Assembly: GCA_950295325.1 (NCBI GenBank)
Contig: OX485804.1
Span: 67,494,033 to 67,558,032 of the forward strand
Origin: Polytrichum commune
Taxonomy: Eukaryota; Streptophyta; Polytrichopsida; Polytrichales; Polytrichaceae
DNA: 64,000 nt
Direction: 5' to 3'
The notes below the pieces were generated by a model. It worked only from the letters and a program-made list of their open reading frames with translations, searched no databases and was not told where the DNA came from. Shown here one piece after another: positions 24,165-34,654 of the stretch. Made by a program: the position numbers and the translations under genes. The number at the start of each line of letters is the position of its first letter. Within the stretch, counting starts at the first letter, position 1.

Positions 24165-24330
24165 GCCAATCTCTGTGATTCTTTACCGTGTTGATATCTT
24201 TCAGTTTTTCTGTATTAAATTGAGGTATATTCTGTAAATTCCTCTAAAACAATCGGTAATTTTCCTGAAGTTTTGAACTTCAACCAGTTACTTTTCAAAC
24301 TCAACTGCTTCATCTGTAACTAAACTGAAT
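24165..24330 (+). mobile_element. Right-arm fragment of family G
   Basis: It is collinear with the right arm of the element at 9998-10740: TGTTGATATCTTTCAG, TATTAAATTGAGGTATA, CAATCGGTAATTTTCCTGAA, CTTCAACCAGTTA and CTTCATCTGTAACT. The left arm is missing. Confidence 0.7.
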
Positions 24331-24599
24331 TTAAAGTTACAGGTTGTTATATTATTTTACCAAGCGTACGACTATTGCTCATGAATAAATAGTATTGTAT
24401 TCGCATCAAAGAAACATGATATAACCTACTTGTAGAAAAGGATGATTTCAGTAAAAAAAAAGTTAGAACAACACATAACTCCAAATGGCAACCCACACTA
24501 ATAGGAAATTTAAGTTTAGTTGTTGGTTTTCCTTGTTCATTGATTCTTTGCTAAATTGTTGCATATAAAGCTGCAACAATTGATTAGCCATGACCAAGG

Positions 24600-25105
24600 A
24601 GTAGATGAAGTAGATTTATCACAGTTTTGATGCGCAGCCCCTCCCTGGCCCTAAAACCCAAGCTTCCACTACTGGCGCACCTGCAAATCTAATACAATTG
24701 TAGATTTGCAAGGGTTTAATTCGTGGAAGACATGTGCTTTGGGACTCATATGCAAGACGTGTGTTCTTAGATTAGTTATTAGCATAATTGTGTTATGGGA
24801 CTCATATGCTAGCAGTAATACTAGGATATTAGTGGATCCAACTATTATGGAAATGGATTGCATGGTTAAATGTACCTACGAAGTGCACATGTTCCTTGCA
24901 GACCTCATGAGTAAACTTATTATATATAATAGTTATGATGTATCATGTGCAGCCTCTCCTTGCCACTTGACCCTAAATCCCAAGTTCCCACAACTAGCCT
25001 CCAAGTCTCTAAGGACACCCCCAAAATCTACGCATTTTATAGATTCTTTCTTTCTTTAACGTAAAACATGTGCTCTGGGACTCATATACTAGGAATGGAT
25101 CTAAC
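24600..25105 (+). repeat. Duplicated segment interrupted by a MITE
   Basis: GCAGCCYCTCCYTGSC near 24634 and 24950 and CATGTGCTYTGGGACTCATA near 24731 and 25068 mark an imperfect direct repeat of about 320 bp. A further block, ATTGCATG.TT.ATGTACCTA, occurs near 24860 and after the MITE near 25330. This suggests the family-D MITE at 25106-25314 inserted into a third copy. Confidence 0.6.
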
Positions 25106-25314
25106 TACACCATTTAATATCACTTATTATTCGGAGTTACACATTGATATAACATTTTATTAAAAAACGTAATTTCTACCAAGTGAAGATGTTATTGTTA
25201 TATAGTGTCCAAACGACCAATCTGTTGGTTAAAGAAATGAAATCCATAGTAAAAAAGTTATAGGACGTTGGAACTCCAAAATAGTAGGTGACACTAAATA
25301 CCATTATCGGTGTA
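25106..25314. mobile_element. MITE family D (copy 3), 209 bp
   Basis: Starts TACACCATTTAATATCACTT then ATTATTCGGAGTTACACATT. Ends GTGACACTAAATACCATTAT then CGGTGTA, the inverse with mismatches. Interior CCAAGTGAAGATGTTA matches copy 1. The flanks show no clear duplication beyond possible TA. Confidence 0.8.
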
Positions 25315-27038
25315 TCGTGGATCTGGATTGCATGATTCATGTACCTATGAAGCCTGTTCATTGGGATAATGCACTTGGATCTGATATCCATGGTTCCACC
25401 TGCCACTGTGGGGCAAAGTTTCGACAAGAAGTATCGAAGAAGACTAGAAGGAGAAGAAGAAGAATATGATCATGAGCTGAATCAGAAACCGACAGCAAGA
25501 GAATCACATCGGCGTGGGAGTAAAGATCCCATGAAAGTAGAGTGGGATTCTAGCGCGATTGCTATCGTGGTGTCGAGTCATCAACCATCTGTCAGTAACA
25601 AAATGACACAAGTCCCAATTGTTGACGCAAAGCTTTACATAATAATACATGATGCTCACGATGACAACGAGAAAGTTGCAGGGTAAGAGAGAGTGAGAGT
25701 GAGTGAGAGAGAGATCAGTCGAGAGGCAACTCGCCAGTCCGGCCTGGCAACAAGATCATGACGTGGTGTCATGGTAGACACAATTAATTGGTTGTTTATG
25801 AAGTGGAAACGGGGGTGGATTGAAAGATTTGGCATGCAAATTTATACGAATCATCATCACACGCAACCATCACAATATCTGCAGGCACCTTGACCAACAT
25901 GATCGGCAGCAGCAATTACCCTGGAACAGATCGATGATATTCAACCCCCGTGACAGGTTCGTCTTTTGACTTGCTGCAGGAATTCATAGAAGCAAAGAAA
26001 AGAGTCCGACAAAGGTACGATACACAACTCAAAAGCGCCATCCAACCCGAACAAATCCGAATATAATTCTCTTTGTGTCACCTGAGCACTGCAGTCACTA
26101 AGCCTATATGTTACACTCTGAGATTTCTAGAACCTCCAATGTTCATGTCTACCAAGCTACCTCAATCAATCGTGTCAGGGGCTATCTACAGGAGGTGCAA
26201 AAGGGCCCCAGGGCTCCTGGCAGCAGTGTGGCAATAACTTATGTCTCCCACCAAAAGTCAGACTGACGGAAGGATCAGCTGCAAGCAGCCGTAAGGTATG
26301 TACAAATGACGTAAAGTTGTCGTATTATTGAGGGAATACGAAAACGTCAGTAATATGAGCTTCAAAACATATACAACGAGTTCAAGCAATGTAGATGGTA
26401 TGAAATAATAACCTAGAACTCCAAAGAGATACAAATACTCTCAAGAGTTCTTGAAATAGGAGTCCAAAGGTCTCTGGTGTTGCCTACCCAAGTTAGCAAT
26501 TGTCATCTTATCTAAATTCCCTACTAACTTTTGAAACACTAATAATGTCATTAACACCAAACTATAAAGAGTTCTCTAATAAGAAACTAGACAACAATGA
26601 TGCATGACGTTTAGCATCATTAAGCTTTACAAGATTGGAGACTGCAAGAATGCAAGAGAGTGCACAAGATATTGGTGATACTATATCACCATGAGTACAA
26701 GGCAACATACTAGAGAGGAGGCCACTCTAACCCTTACCCTGTCCATTCTACACTAGTAACCCTAATTCTCATTAAGTTCCCAATGATAAGTGAAGCTCCC
26801 AAGTAGTTCCCAAGTGAAAGTGGATGTATTTTAGATGTACATAACATAGATGAAAGAAATTTCAGCATTAACTACCTCTATAATATGACAAAACGGAGAT
26901 TCTAAATGTCGCATCATCAAGTGTCGTAGTCGTATAAAAGGGGGAGTTTTGAACTAAAAAGTTTGCTCACGTAAAAATGTGTCGTGATGTCGAGGGTGTT
27001 GTATAAATGAGTGCCGTATTAACGAGGTTCAACTGTAC
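25315..27038. other. Unassigned stretch, no supported gene
   Basis: A 105-codon plus-strand frame (25369-25686) rich in charged residues ends beside a GAGT/GAGA microsatellite (about 25687-25716). No domain is recognised. The 25680-26300 part has higher G+C than its surroundings and could include a host exon or an old retroelement, but nothing proves either. Confidence 0.35.
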
Positions 27039-27562
27039 TACACCATTTATGGTATTTAATGTCACGTACATTGTTTGCAAAGGGCCTAAACTAGATGCCT
27101 AGAGGTCTCAAAGTGTCACGCCCACTAATTGCCAATACGATTTCATTTGTCAACATAAGTAAAAAAATTAAGCGAAATAAACTTTTACAATATGACACTT
27201 AGAGCAACACATTTGCATACTTTAGATGATAGTCTTGCGTTTTAGTATGCAAGGGAAAAATATTTTGAGAGCAGTGATGACAAGTGTCGTGTGTTTACAT
27301 CTTAGTATCCAAAAGGAAGATATTCTTGAGCTCACAAATGACATGTGTCATTTGTGTACCCTTTAGTGAACGTGTAGACCATTATATAACTTAGGCATAC
27401 ACCTCATAGTGTTATTAAACAAGCTCATGCCAAGATATTAGTAAGCACACTTGAACGCCAGGTGTCATGACGTGACACTTACAGTGAAGTTGTTTGTCAT
27501 CAATGTAACCTAGCACACGCCTCAAAATAGTGTGAGTGACACTAAATACCATACACGGCATA
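27039..27562 (-). mobile_element. Complete MITE family C (copy 3), 524 bp
   Basis: It starts TACACCATTTATGGTATTTA then ATGTCAC and ends GTGACACTAAATACCATACA then CGGCATA, giving terminal repeats of about 33 bp. Read on the minus strand it is collinear with 15846-16363. Shared blocks include TAGGTTACATTGATGA, TGACACTTG, GTTTAGGCCCTT and GTACGTGACATTAAATACC. Confidence 0.85.
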
Positions 27563-27914
27563 CTGCAGGCAAAACGGCCTTTTCTTTTCCCTCACGAGGA
27601 TGATGTATTGTATTGGAGATGGGTAGCACGCCAACTAAGATACTTGGAAAGGGCCAGATGTAGAAGCAACACGTGGAGCCAAGAGTAATTGCCAGTTGAC
27701 TTTCTGACAAGTTATAAATAAACGAACAATGTATAATAGATAGCATTGAGTGTTGGGTATGATCCTATGAACCTACCCTACTTCAAAGCTCCACTTTGAC
27801 TGCAGTATATTAATAATCATAATTCATTAGCGCCAGTTCCTTTTTTCAAATCTAGAAAATGGCATAATTGCTCAACGATACGGTAGTACTGTAGTAGTGT
27901 TCAGATTTTGGGGA

Positions 27915-28282
27915 TTGCACACTAATCTCCCTAATATCATGCTTGTGGCAATCAAAGTGCACATGATATTAAAGTAGGTATGCAGTGTTAACATCGATGC
28001 ATGCTGATAGAGGATTAGTATAGCATGTGATATTATGGAATAACACAAAGTCAATATTTGTGATATGATAATAATGACAATGACGACAACATGATACATG
28101 CAAGCAAGCATGTGGTTTGAATTTTTTGATGAACAATTTTAATGTCAAAACCACTGAAATTTGAGAGGGAAATGTGTCAGCAAGGAGGGAGATTTAAATT
28201 GAACGCATATGTTCCCTAGGGTTTTGAATATAAGAGAGGAGTGGCATTTACAAAGGGTGATATTACAGAGTGTAGGGTGTAC
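27915..28282 (+). mobile_element. MITE family F, copy 2, about 368 bp
   Basis: Starts GCACACTAATCTCCCTAATA then TCATGC and ends GATATTACAGAGTGTAGGGT then GTAC, an imperfect terminal inversion. It is collinear with 2310-2772. No coding capacity. Confidence 0.65.
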
Positions 28283-29059
28283 ACATATTTCGTATCCTAC
28301 CACCTAACATCAGGGGTGTAGTAAAAGTTTGCCCCTATAGGTTTATTTTTTATTCATACAAAATTAACTTTAGTAAATTAATTCAAGGACCATGGTAAGT
28401 TTGCTCTCAAATTGGGTGTAACTTTTATATATATATTCATATTTGAACTCCACATAGGAATCAAATGCGTCTAGTCTACAAACAATGATCTATGAGAGTG
28501 AAGAGTAAGCTAACCAAATTAACTATGATCTTGTGTGTTATCAAGGTTGTTGATGTTGATGTTGATGTTGTAGGTTGTGTAGAATAGCCAAGACCATAAC
28601 TTGATCTTGGTATTAGCTATTAATTGCATAATTTTGAACAATAATTAAATCTTGAATTAATGAATTTGCTTTGCATTGAAGTTAACATTGATAAGCTCAT
28701 GAAGGAATATAATGTGAACTGAAGATGCATTGGCCAATGATTACAAAGACAATCATTTGCACTAATAAAGATCATGGTCAACAAAGACTAGTATAACACT
28801 TTACAATTAGGGAATGGAAACTTACGTACCAAACCAAAAGGCAAAGACTAAATGGGATACTGGAATAGAGGTCCTAAGAGAAACCGTTGAAGGAAAGACA
28901 TGTCAGTTATGTTTTTAGAGTGAAGTAGCAACCTTTTTGGTCTAATCAATGAATTGTAATGTGATAAGTGCATGTATAAGAGGCACTAATTAAGCCTTTC
29001 TTGAGAGTCTATACCATGGGTTTTGGTTATTTGAAGTCAAAGCAAAAACGCTAACTGCA
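28283..29059. other. Unassigned stretch
   Basis: AT-rich, with a short GTTGAT microsatellite near 28545-28572. No frame or element recognised. Confidence 0.4.
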
Positions 29060-29218
29060 CACACGCTCGCATGCAACACCGACTTTGTGTTATTCCATAT
29101 TGTCACATGCCACACCAATTCTCTACCATCACGCATCCATGTTAACACTGTAGACTCTCTTAATATCACGTGCACCTTGGTTGCCATTGTGCACGATATT
29201 AGGGAGGTTGGAGTGTAC
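29060..29218 (-). mobile_element. Partial MITE family F (copy 3), inverted
   Basis: Read on the minus strand it begins GTACACTCCAACCTCCCTAA then TATCGTGCAC. It continues GTGCACGTGATATTAAGAGA, GTGTTAACATGGATGCGTGA, CATGTGACAATATGGAATAA and CACAAAGTC, collinear with the first 160 bp of copy 2. Confidence 0.65.
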
Positions 29219-29579
29219 CCATCGTGTGTCTCATATCCTAGAAGAAGAAGTTGTTGCTTGTTGGGAAAAGTAGCCATTCAAGACCCATCTACCATAAAGC
29301 CCACATGCCTTAGTGCAGCCTTCCCAATAAAAAAAAACACAGTGGATTGCTTTAAAGTTAGAGCACGTCGGGCCATGCCATGCAAACGAACACCGGAATG
29401 GCCCTACCGAACTTAGTGAGTCTGCCTTCAAAATCCTCAAGGATCGATCCGCCTGCATTTTTGCAAATAGTGGGTGTATGTAACTTATATTCAGCACCCG
29501 GTTTGAGTCCCGTTCATTGGACACGGGAAAGGTGGTGTGGGCCCTCGAGTCACAGTAGCTCACTCAATGTTGCTTTGCT

Positions 29580-29610
29580 TTTCCTTTCCTTTCCTTTCCT
29601 TTCCTTTCCT
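29580..29610. repeat. Pentanucleotide microsatellite (TTTCC)n
   Basis: About six perfect TTTCC units in a row. Confidence 0.95.
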
Positions 29611-31163
29611 GGTTGATGGAGGATCCAAAGGAAAGTAGGGCTGTAGTTCCGTACTCATAAAAGGTACTACTGTGGATTTGCTCCCATGAATCCGGATCGT
29701 CCTCAAACACCACCAATCCATAAAACTGGAGCAGGACACCCTTGCCATTCACACAGCGGATCCTCCTTTCAACCAAGTTTGTGAGCCTGTTGTGAGCAGG
29801 GTTTGGGAGATTTTTGAGCTCAACCAGCTAAAATCCACCCCTTCACAATTTCTACCGGATTTTCTAGGATTTGACCAGTTGCAAAATTGTTGTCATTAAT
29901 TTGGACTAGCCAATATCTTATATATCTATATCTATATATATGTATATATTTTTTTACAAGTGTCGGCTAATTTCCTTTTCATTGTAATGACAACCGGCCA
30001 AAAACTTGGGCATTGATAAGTAAGCAGGTTGTTCAATGTAGCAAAACTATATCTACAAACAACACACACCATTCAACAACAACGTCCAAAGAACATATCG
30101 ACATACAAAAATTATATGTAATGATATCAACATCCCACAACAATGATCAACGATTCACTACATACCACGGGGAGGTCACTTCATTGTCAAGTTGACACCA
30201 CGTGCGGACAAAGTTTGCTACCCCTATATTACATGCCATATATAATTTTAAAATTTATGATTTTTTTCCTACATATACATAACCATTGATAGTATCTTTT
30301 GTATATTTTTTTGAAATTTTTAGTCATCTTTATTTTTTTAATAAATGTTTTAGTTCAATTTTGTGTCATTCTAGTTGGAAACGGTATGTTTTGTGAAAAA
30401 AAAAAATCATCAAATTTAGTTACCACTTTTACCTATGTCATAGGTACTGTGTATATCTACTCATGAAAAACATTTGATAAAATTTTGACCCATTTTGGTG
30501 GTGCAACTTACCAAAAGAAGATATTTTTTGGTTGCACGTGGTGTTCAACTTGACAATGGAGTGATCTACCCGTGCTACATACAAGAAACAACAACAATGA
30601 TCAACCGTTTATCCATAGCAAGAATTGAACGTAAAGTAACCCATCAATTGGTTGATGGCCGTGGATTCACTCTACTATCATACCGAGGTCTTAAAACTTC
30701 ATATTAGATTTGAGGCCACAACATGATAAAAGAGTAACCTAACATACCATACTATATACAAAAAATGAAATTCATCAATTGTTAGAGTCAAAATCAACAG
30801 TATCATCTTCATCTTCAAGAGGAAAACACCCTAAAAGGCATCTCTGTGGATGTGAAAGCTTTGCATGTCCGCTATTCACCAAAACGCTACAAGCCTACAA
30901 CAAACACATAACCTAAACCCTAGAACTAGATGATATTCGACCCTAGATGAATCAAACCGGATCAAATCCACCTATTTCACAATTCATCTGGGTACAAATC
31001 CTCCTCCTCAAAATGGTTGCCGGTTGAGATCCGTTTTTTTTTTATAAAAAAAATTAATTTTAAAGCACCGGTTTCACATCCTCCACTTTCCCAATTCAAC
31101 TGGACTTTTCACAAAACCAACTGGCCCCCATTACACTGAATACGGGTTCTCCCTAGACATTGG
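29611..31163. other. Unassigned stretch with scattered CCGGTT words
   Basis: CCGGCC, CCGGTT and ACCGG words occur near 29855, 29995, 31020 and 31067, and the opening resembles family G (GGGAGATTTTTGAGCTCAACC). It may hold a diverged family-G element of 1.2-1.3 kb, but arms could not be paired. A TATATC/TATATA tract lies at 29922-29955. Confidence 0.35.
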
Positions 31164-31645
31164 TTGTGAGGGCCACTTCACACACGAGCCAAGAGCCATG
31201 ACTAGGAAATTGTGAGAGGCCAAAAGAAAAATGTCCAAAGGCCGTCCCAAGACACCTCCAAAATCATGTAGTGTGGTCACGGAACCTCAAATGTAGTGTG
31301 AAGGCATACTTGACCGGGTCCTCAACCAAATGCTATTTCAATGAATTTTTATTCATGCGGGTCCTCACGCATAATAAATCAGAATAAATTGACAATTGTG
31401 AGCATTCAGAGTGCCATGGTCTCCCGGTGGTTTTTGAAAATAATCAAAGTGACCATGAAACATGACTTATCCGATGCCATGTAGGAATCCATGTAGACTT
31501 TACATCCATCGTGCATTCACATACTCCGTTGGTCCGTAGAGCATAGTGTGAAGCGAACTTGGACCGGCACCACCTTTTCCACCAATGAGAGTGCTTGAAG
31601 TGGAATGGTCTCGGGCATTCAGTCTCGTGTGTGAAGTGGCCCTGA
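31164..31645. mobile_element. MITE family B (copy 2), about 480 bp
   Basis: Left end TGTGAGGGCCACTTCACACA then CGAGCC. Right end GTCTCGTGTGTGAAGTGGCC then CTGAG, its inverse. It shares interior words with 11079-11411, such as CATGTAGGAATCCATGTAGA and CCACCAATGAGAG. Confidence 0.75.
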
Positions 31646-31776
31646 GTCCACAACAAACTCAGCTGAAGGCTCATGCACTGTGGGGTCGGTAATTTGCCGG
31701 GCATTATTTGCCATTTATTTTTGGTTTTTTAAAAATGAATAGAAATGCTCACAGCTTGTCATTGTTAAAGACAATT

Positions 31777-31931
31777 ACATTGATTATCCCAATTAGTGCG
31801 TGTTACTATTCAGAGTTGCATAGTGCAATGACGTCTTATTTAAGAATTTAATTTTTACTATTGAAAGTTCAATAGGTTGTTCATACTGTAACTACGAATA
31901 GCAACATGCACTAATTGGGTTAATCAATGTA
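31777..31931. mobile_element. Complete MITE family E, 155 bp
   Basis: TACATTGATTATCCCAATTA then GTGCGTGTTACTATTC is repeated in inverse at the right end (GAATAGCAACATGCACTAAT then TGGGTTAATCAATGTA). The terminal repeats are about 38 bp. The core reads GTGCAATGACGTCTTA and GTTCAATAGGTTGTTC, shared with 2986-3116 and 57752-58221. Confidence 0.85.
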
Positions 31932-31943
31932 GTTGAACAAGTG

Positions 31944-31959
31944 TGGGGGGTACTGCAAT
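31944..31959. repeat. LINE target-site duplication, left
   Basis: TGGGGGGTACTGCAAT recurs with one change at 32794-32809, exactly bounding the LINE fragment. Confidence 0.85.
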
Positions 31960-32793
31960 ACCAAAATCCCAATTGTACACTATACCAAAACAACGACAGA
32001 GACACATGGCCCCACTTACTATCAACATGCAAACACCCATACTTAAAAGGACTAAGAATTACAAGGCACAACAAAGCCGTCCATCTTATCACCCAAACAC
32101 TGCAAGCCAACAAGAACACCAGGTTCTTTACGCTGATCAATGCAGGCAACCTCAACAATCAACCGCCTAATCACACAGTACCTGAATGGCTCCTGGCATG
32201 TACATGTTTGCAAAGGAAGTGCCAATGCCAAGCCAAACTAAGACTAGACATAATGTGCATTATAGGAGACCCTAACCAAACACAAACACCTATACTACCT
32301 TCCCCCAATCACACAATCCAATTTATTGAATTCACATATTGCCACGACAAATTCCCATAACAAGCCCTCACACACAAACATACCAAATACGACCCACTAA
32401 TTAACACTATACAAAACAAAGGATGGAAAATCAACCCCCTTATCACCATTACAGTCAGAGTAAGAGGCGCTATCCACGAACACTCCATGGACCAACTAAC
32501 CAAACTAAAAATCCCAAAGAACAACATAAAAACCCTCATGAAAAAAATAACACGAGAATGCCATTAAATACCTCACATATCTTGTCCTAAACAAAAGAAA
32601 ACTTGATAACAAACAAACCCCTGTCCCCCTGCCCAAACTAAATAAATCAAACATGGTACGATAACAGAGTCCACCTCCCAAAGGAGGCATAACACCCTAT
32701 ACTGCATCACGGGACATTGTGATCAGTATAGGGCCAACGGGCTCGCATTCATGCCGGTATCTAATACCAGCGTATTTTTTCTTTTCTTTTCTT
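31960..32793 (+). mobile_element. 5'-truncated LINE insertion, about 834 bp
   Basis: It is bounded by a 16-bp duplication with one mismatch and ends in a T/C-rich tail (TTTTTTCTTTTCTTTTC), the signature of target-primed reverse transcription. The frame 31941-32360 and its continuation give a CTLY..DTWPHLLSTCKHP block. It looks like a C-terminal CCHC finger of LINE proteins with the second Cys changed to Tyr. Next come RHNKAVHLI, CTCLQRKCQCQAKLRLDIM, FIEFTYCHDKFP and, after a stop, VRGAIHEHS and LKIPK. The order finger, then (P)D, then IEF fits a restriction-like endonuclease domain, as in R2-type LINEs; that reading is inference. Stops and the finger change make it non-functional. Reverse transcriptase itself was lost by truncation. 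The other copy is at 14254-14890. Confidence 0.85.
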
Positions 32794-32809
32794 TGGGGGG
32801 TACTACAAT
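32794..32809. repeat. LINE target-site duplication, right
   Basis: TGGGGGGTACTACAAT, differing from 31944-31959 at one position. Confidence 0.85.
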
Positions 32810-33130
32810 TTTTGCATTGTTTAGTATAGTTTATAAAGATAAGGATTATTTTATCAATTGCATGTTTGCCTACAGTTGGTGCCACATCCAACTTACATGT
32901 CCCATACGGTGTTTTGGCTCTCATGGGAACATGTTAGCCAAATTTGCTGGTCAAATGGGATGTTTTCTATTATTAAAATCATGAATTAAATATTCAACCC
33001 TAACAACCTCTTGATTTGCACTCCCCATTTAGAAAGGGAGCAACAATGAGAGCTAGAGTAATATTATGCTTGTGTGAACCCCAAAAACAATTTCAAATAA
33101 TCCCTTTTACATGCAATCTCACATTTTGTG
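32810..33130. other. Unassigned flank
   Basis: About 320 bp between the LINE and solo LTR 1, without recognisable features. Confidence 0.4.
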
Positions 33131-33135
33131 CTAAG

Positions 33136-34649
33136 TGTTTGTCCTAAACCCCCACCCCTTAGCGTCGTAGTCCGGGTGAAAGCTTAAGGTTGACATGTTT
33201 GCTGTCACACATACTAGTACTCTCGATGTTGCTGCTTAGCCTCAGTCACGTCAATAACACCACAACCAATGCCATTTATTCCACAATAACATGAGCCATG
33301 AGTGTTTAGAAACACCCCAAGCCCTCCCACGGGAAACCACACAAGATGTGTTGGGATGGATTCACTCACACATGAGTTACCAGTCCCCCATCACTAATGC
33401 TCCTAGCTCCTAATTATACCCCCCTTAAGTTCCTACTCCCTTATACTAGTTCCTACCCCCTTAATCACCCAACTGTACTAATGATTTTTTTAGGCCTAAG
33501 CCGGCTAATAAGCATAGTTGCTCACTTTACCTTACAGTCCTCTACCTAGGCCACAACCTAGTCCCTTAAGCCTTTAGTCACCCTTAGAACCCCTAACCCG
33601 GAGCTGCAGGCGCTCTCCCTCCGCATGAATCTACGCTGTTTAGAGGTCGAGGGCAGCCCGTCAAGCCTGTCAATGCCCGTCCTGGCACGGTACCAGCGTA
33701 GTCAGCAATACTGAGTAGAGTCCAGCAGTAATCCCAGCGTAGATCAAACCTTTGTAATGAAGGTGGCCCACTCTGATTACTGGTCCTTCCATCAGGTCCT
33801 CACCATCTGCACTTGTCAACGTTTATCTTCGGACCTTCACACTTAAAATCTCCCTGGTCCTTCAACAATTCACAGTGTAGTCTTTGATGCATCCTGAACC
33901 CAAGCCAACAATCCGTAGTTCAGATTCTGCATGCCCGAACCTTCGAAATCCCTCCACATTGAATTGTTGAATTTTTGTCCATTTGCAAGTCGTGACAAGT
34001 CTGCCCCTCCAACATTGTTCTGGTTTGCCTCAGAATTCCCAGTTCCAGTCACCCCCTGGCCATCTGACTGCCTCCTCCCCTTCACCGAACAGTCTACTCT
34101 CAGCGCTGACTAATTTCACCCCCCTGGCCTAACAGTCTAACCTTTTTTGCCTACAGACTCAACTCTCGTGAGCGCTTGGGCCCCTCGCCGAGGACCTCCA
34201 TATTTTGATTAGCTCTCTTCTCTTGATTCTCCGCCCAGGCCCTCCCGCCTGCAACCTCCTGGCCGCTGGGCAGCTCCTTCAAAGAGAGACGAGAAGAGCC
34301 ACAGCTCTTCCCAACCACCTGGCCCGTCCTTGGGCTAGGAAATTCTAGGGTGCAGTGTTTTTATCCTAAAACAGTTAACGACCCAACCTAAGTCGGCCAC
34401 TAAGCTTGGCCACTAAACCCAGCCTTTAAATCAAATCAATTCCTTTCCCCTAACATAATATCACTTTAAAACAATCTCAATACATCGAACTAACTAGTAA
34501 ACACCAAACCTCACCCTTAACTCAATATTAAAACAAAGCCCAAGCCTGCACTCTTTTTTAGGTTTTGAAATAACATAATCAAATTGAAAACCCGAATTTG
34601 ATGGGAAATAGGGGTCAAGAACAACTATGGGCACCATTTTGGGCTCACA
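33136..34649 (+). mobile_element. Solo LTR 1, 1514 bp, with CTAAG target duplication
   Basis: Begins TGTTTGTCCTAAACCCCCAC then CCC and CGTCGTAGTCCGGGTG, and ends ATTTTGGGCTCACA. CTAAG flanks it on both sides (33131-33135 and 34650-34654). Both ends match the ends of the LTRs at 46391-47960 and 51960-53643, which are in opposite orientation. No primer site, coding region or second LTR adjoins it, so it is a solo LTR left by recombination of a full element. The interior is C/T-rich, with GTCAATGCCCGTC shared with solo LTR 2. Confidence 0.9.
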
Positions 34650-34654
34650 CTAAG

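Noticed and set aside
33135-34359. GTGTT on both sides of 33140-34354, an alternative 1.2-kb solo LTR
   Set aside because: The 5-bp match is coincidental. The longer unit 33136-34649 shares both its first and last bases with two other LTRs and has its own perfect CTAAG duplication.
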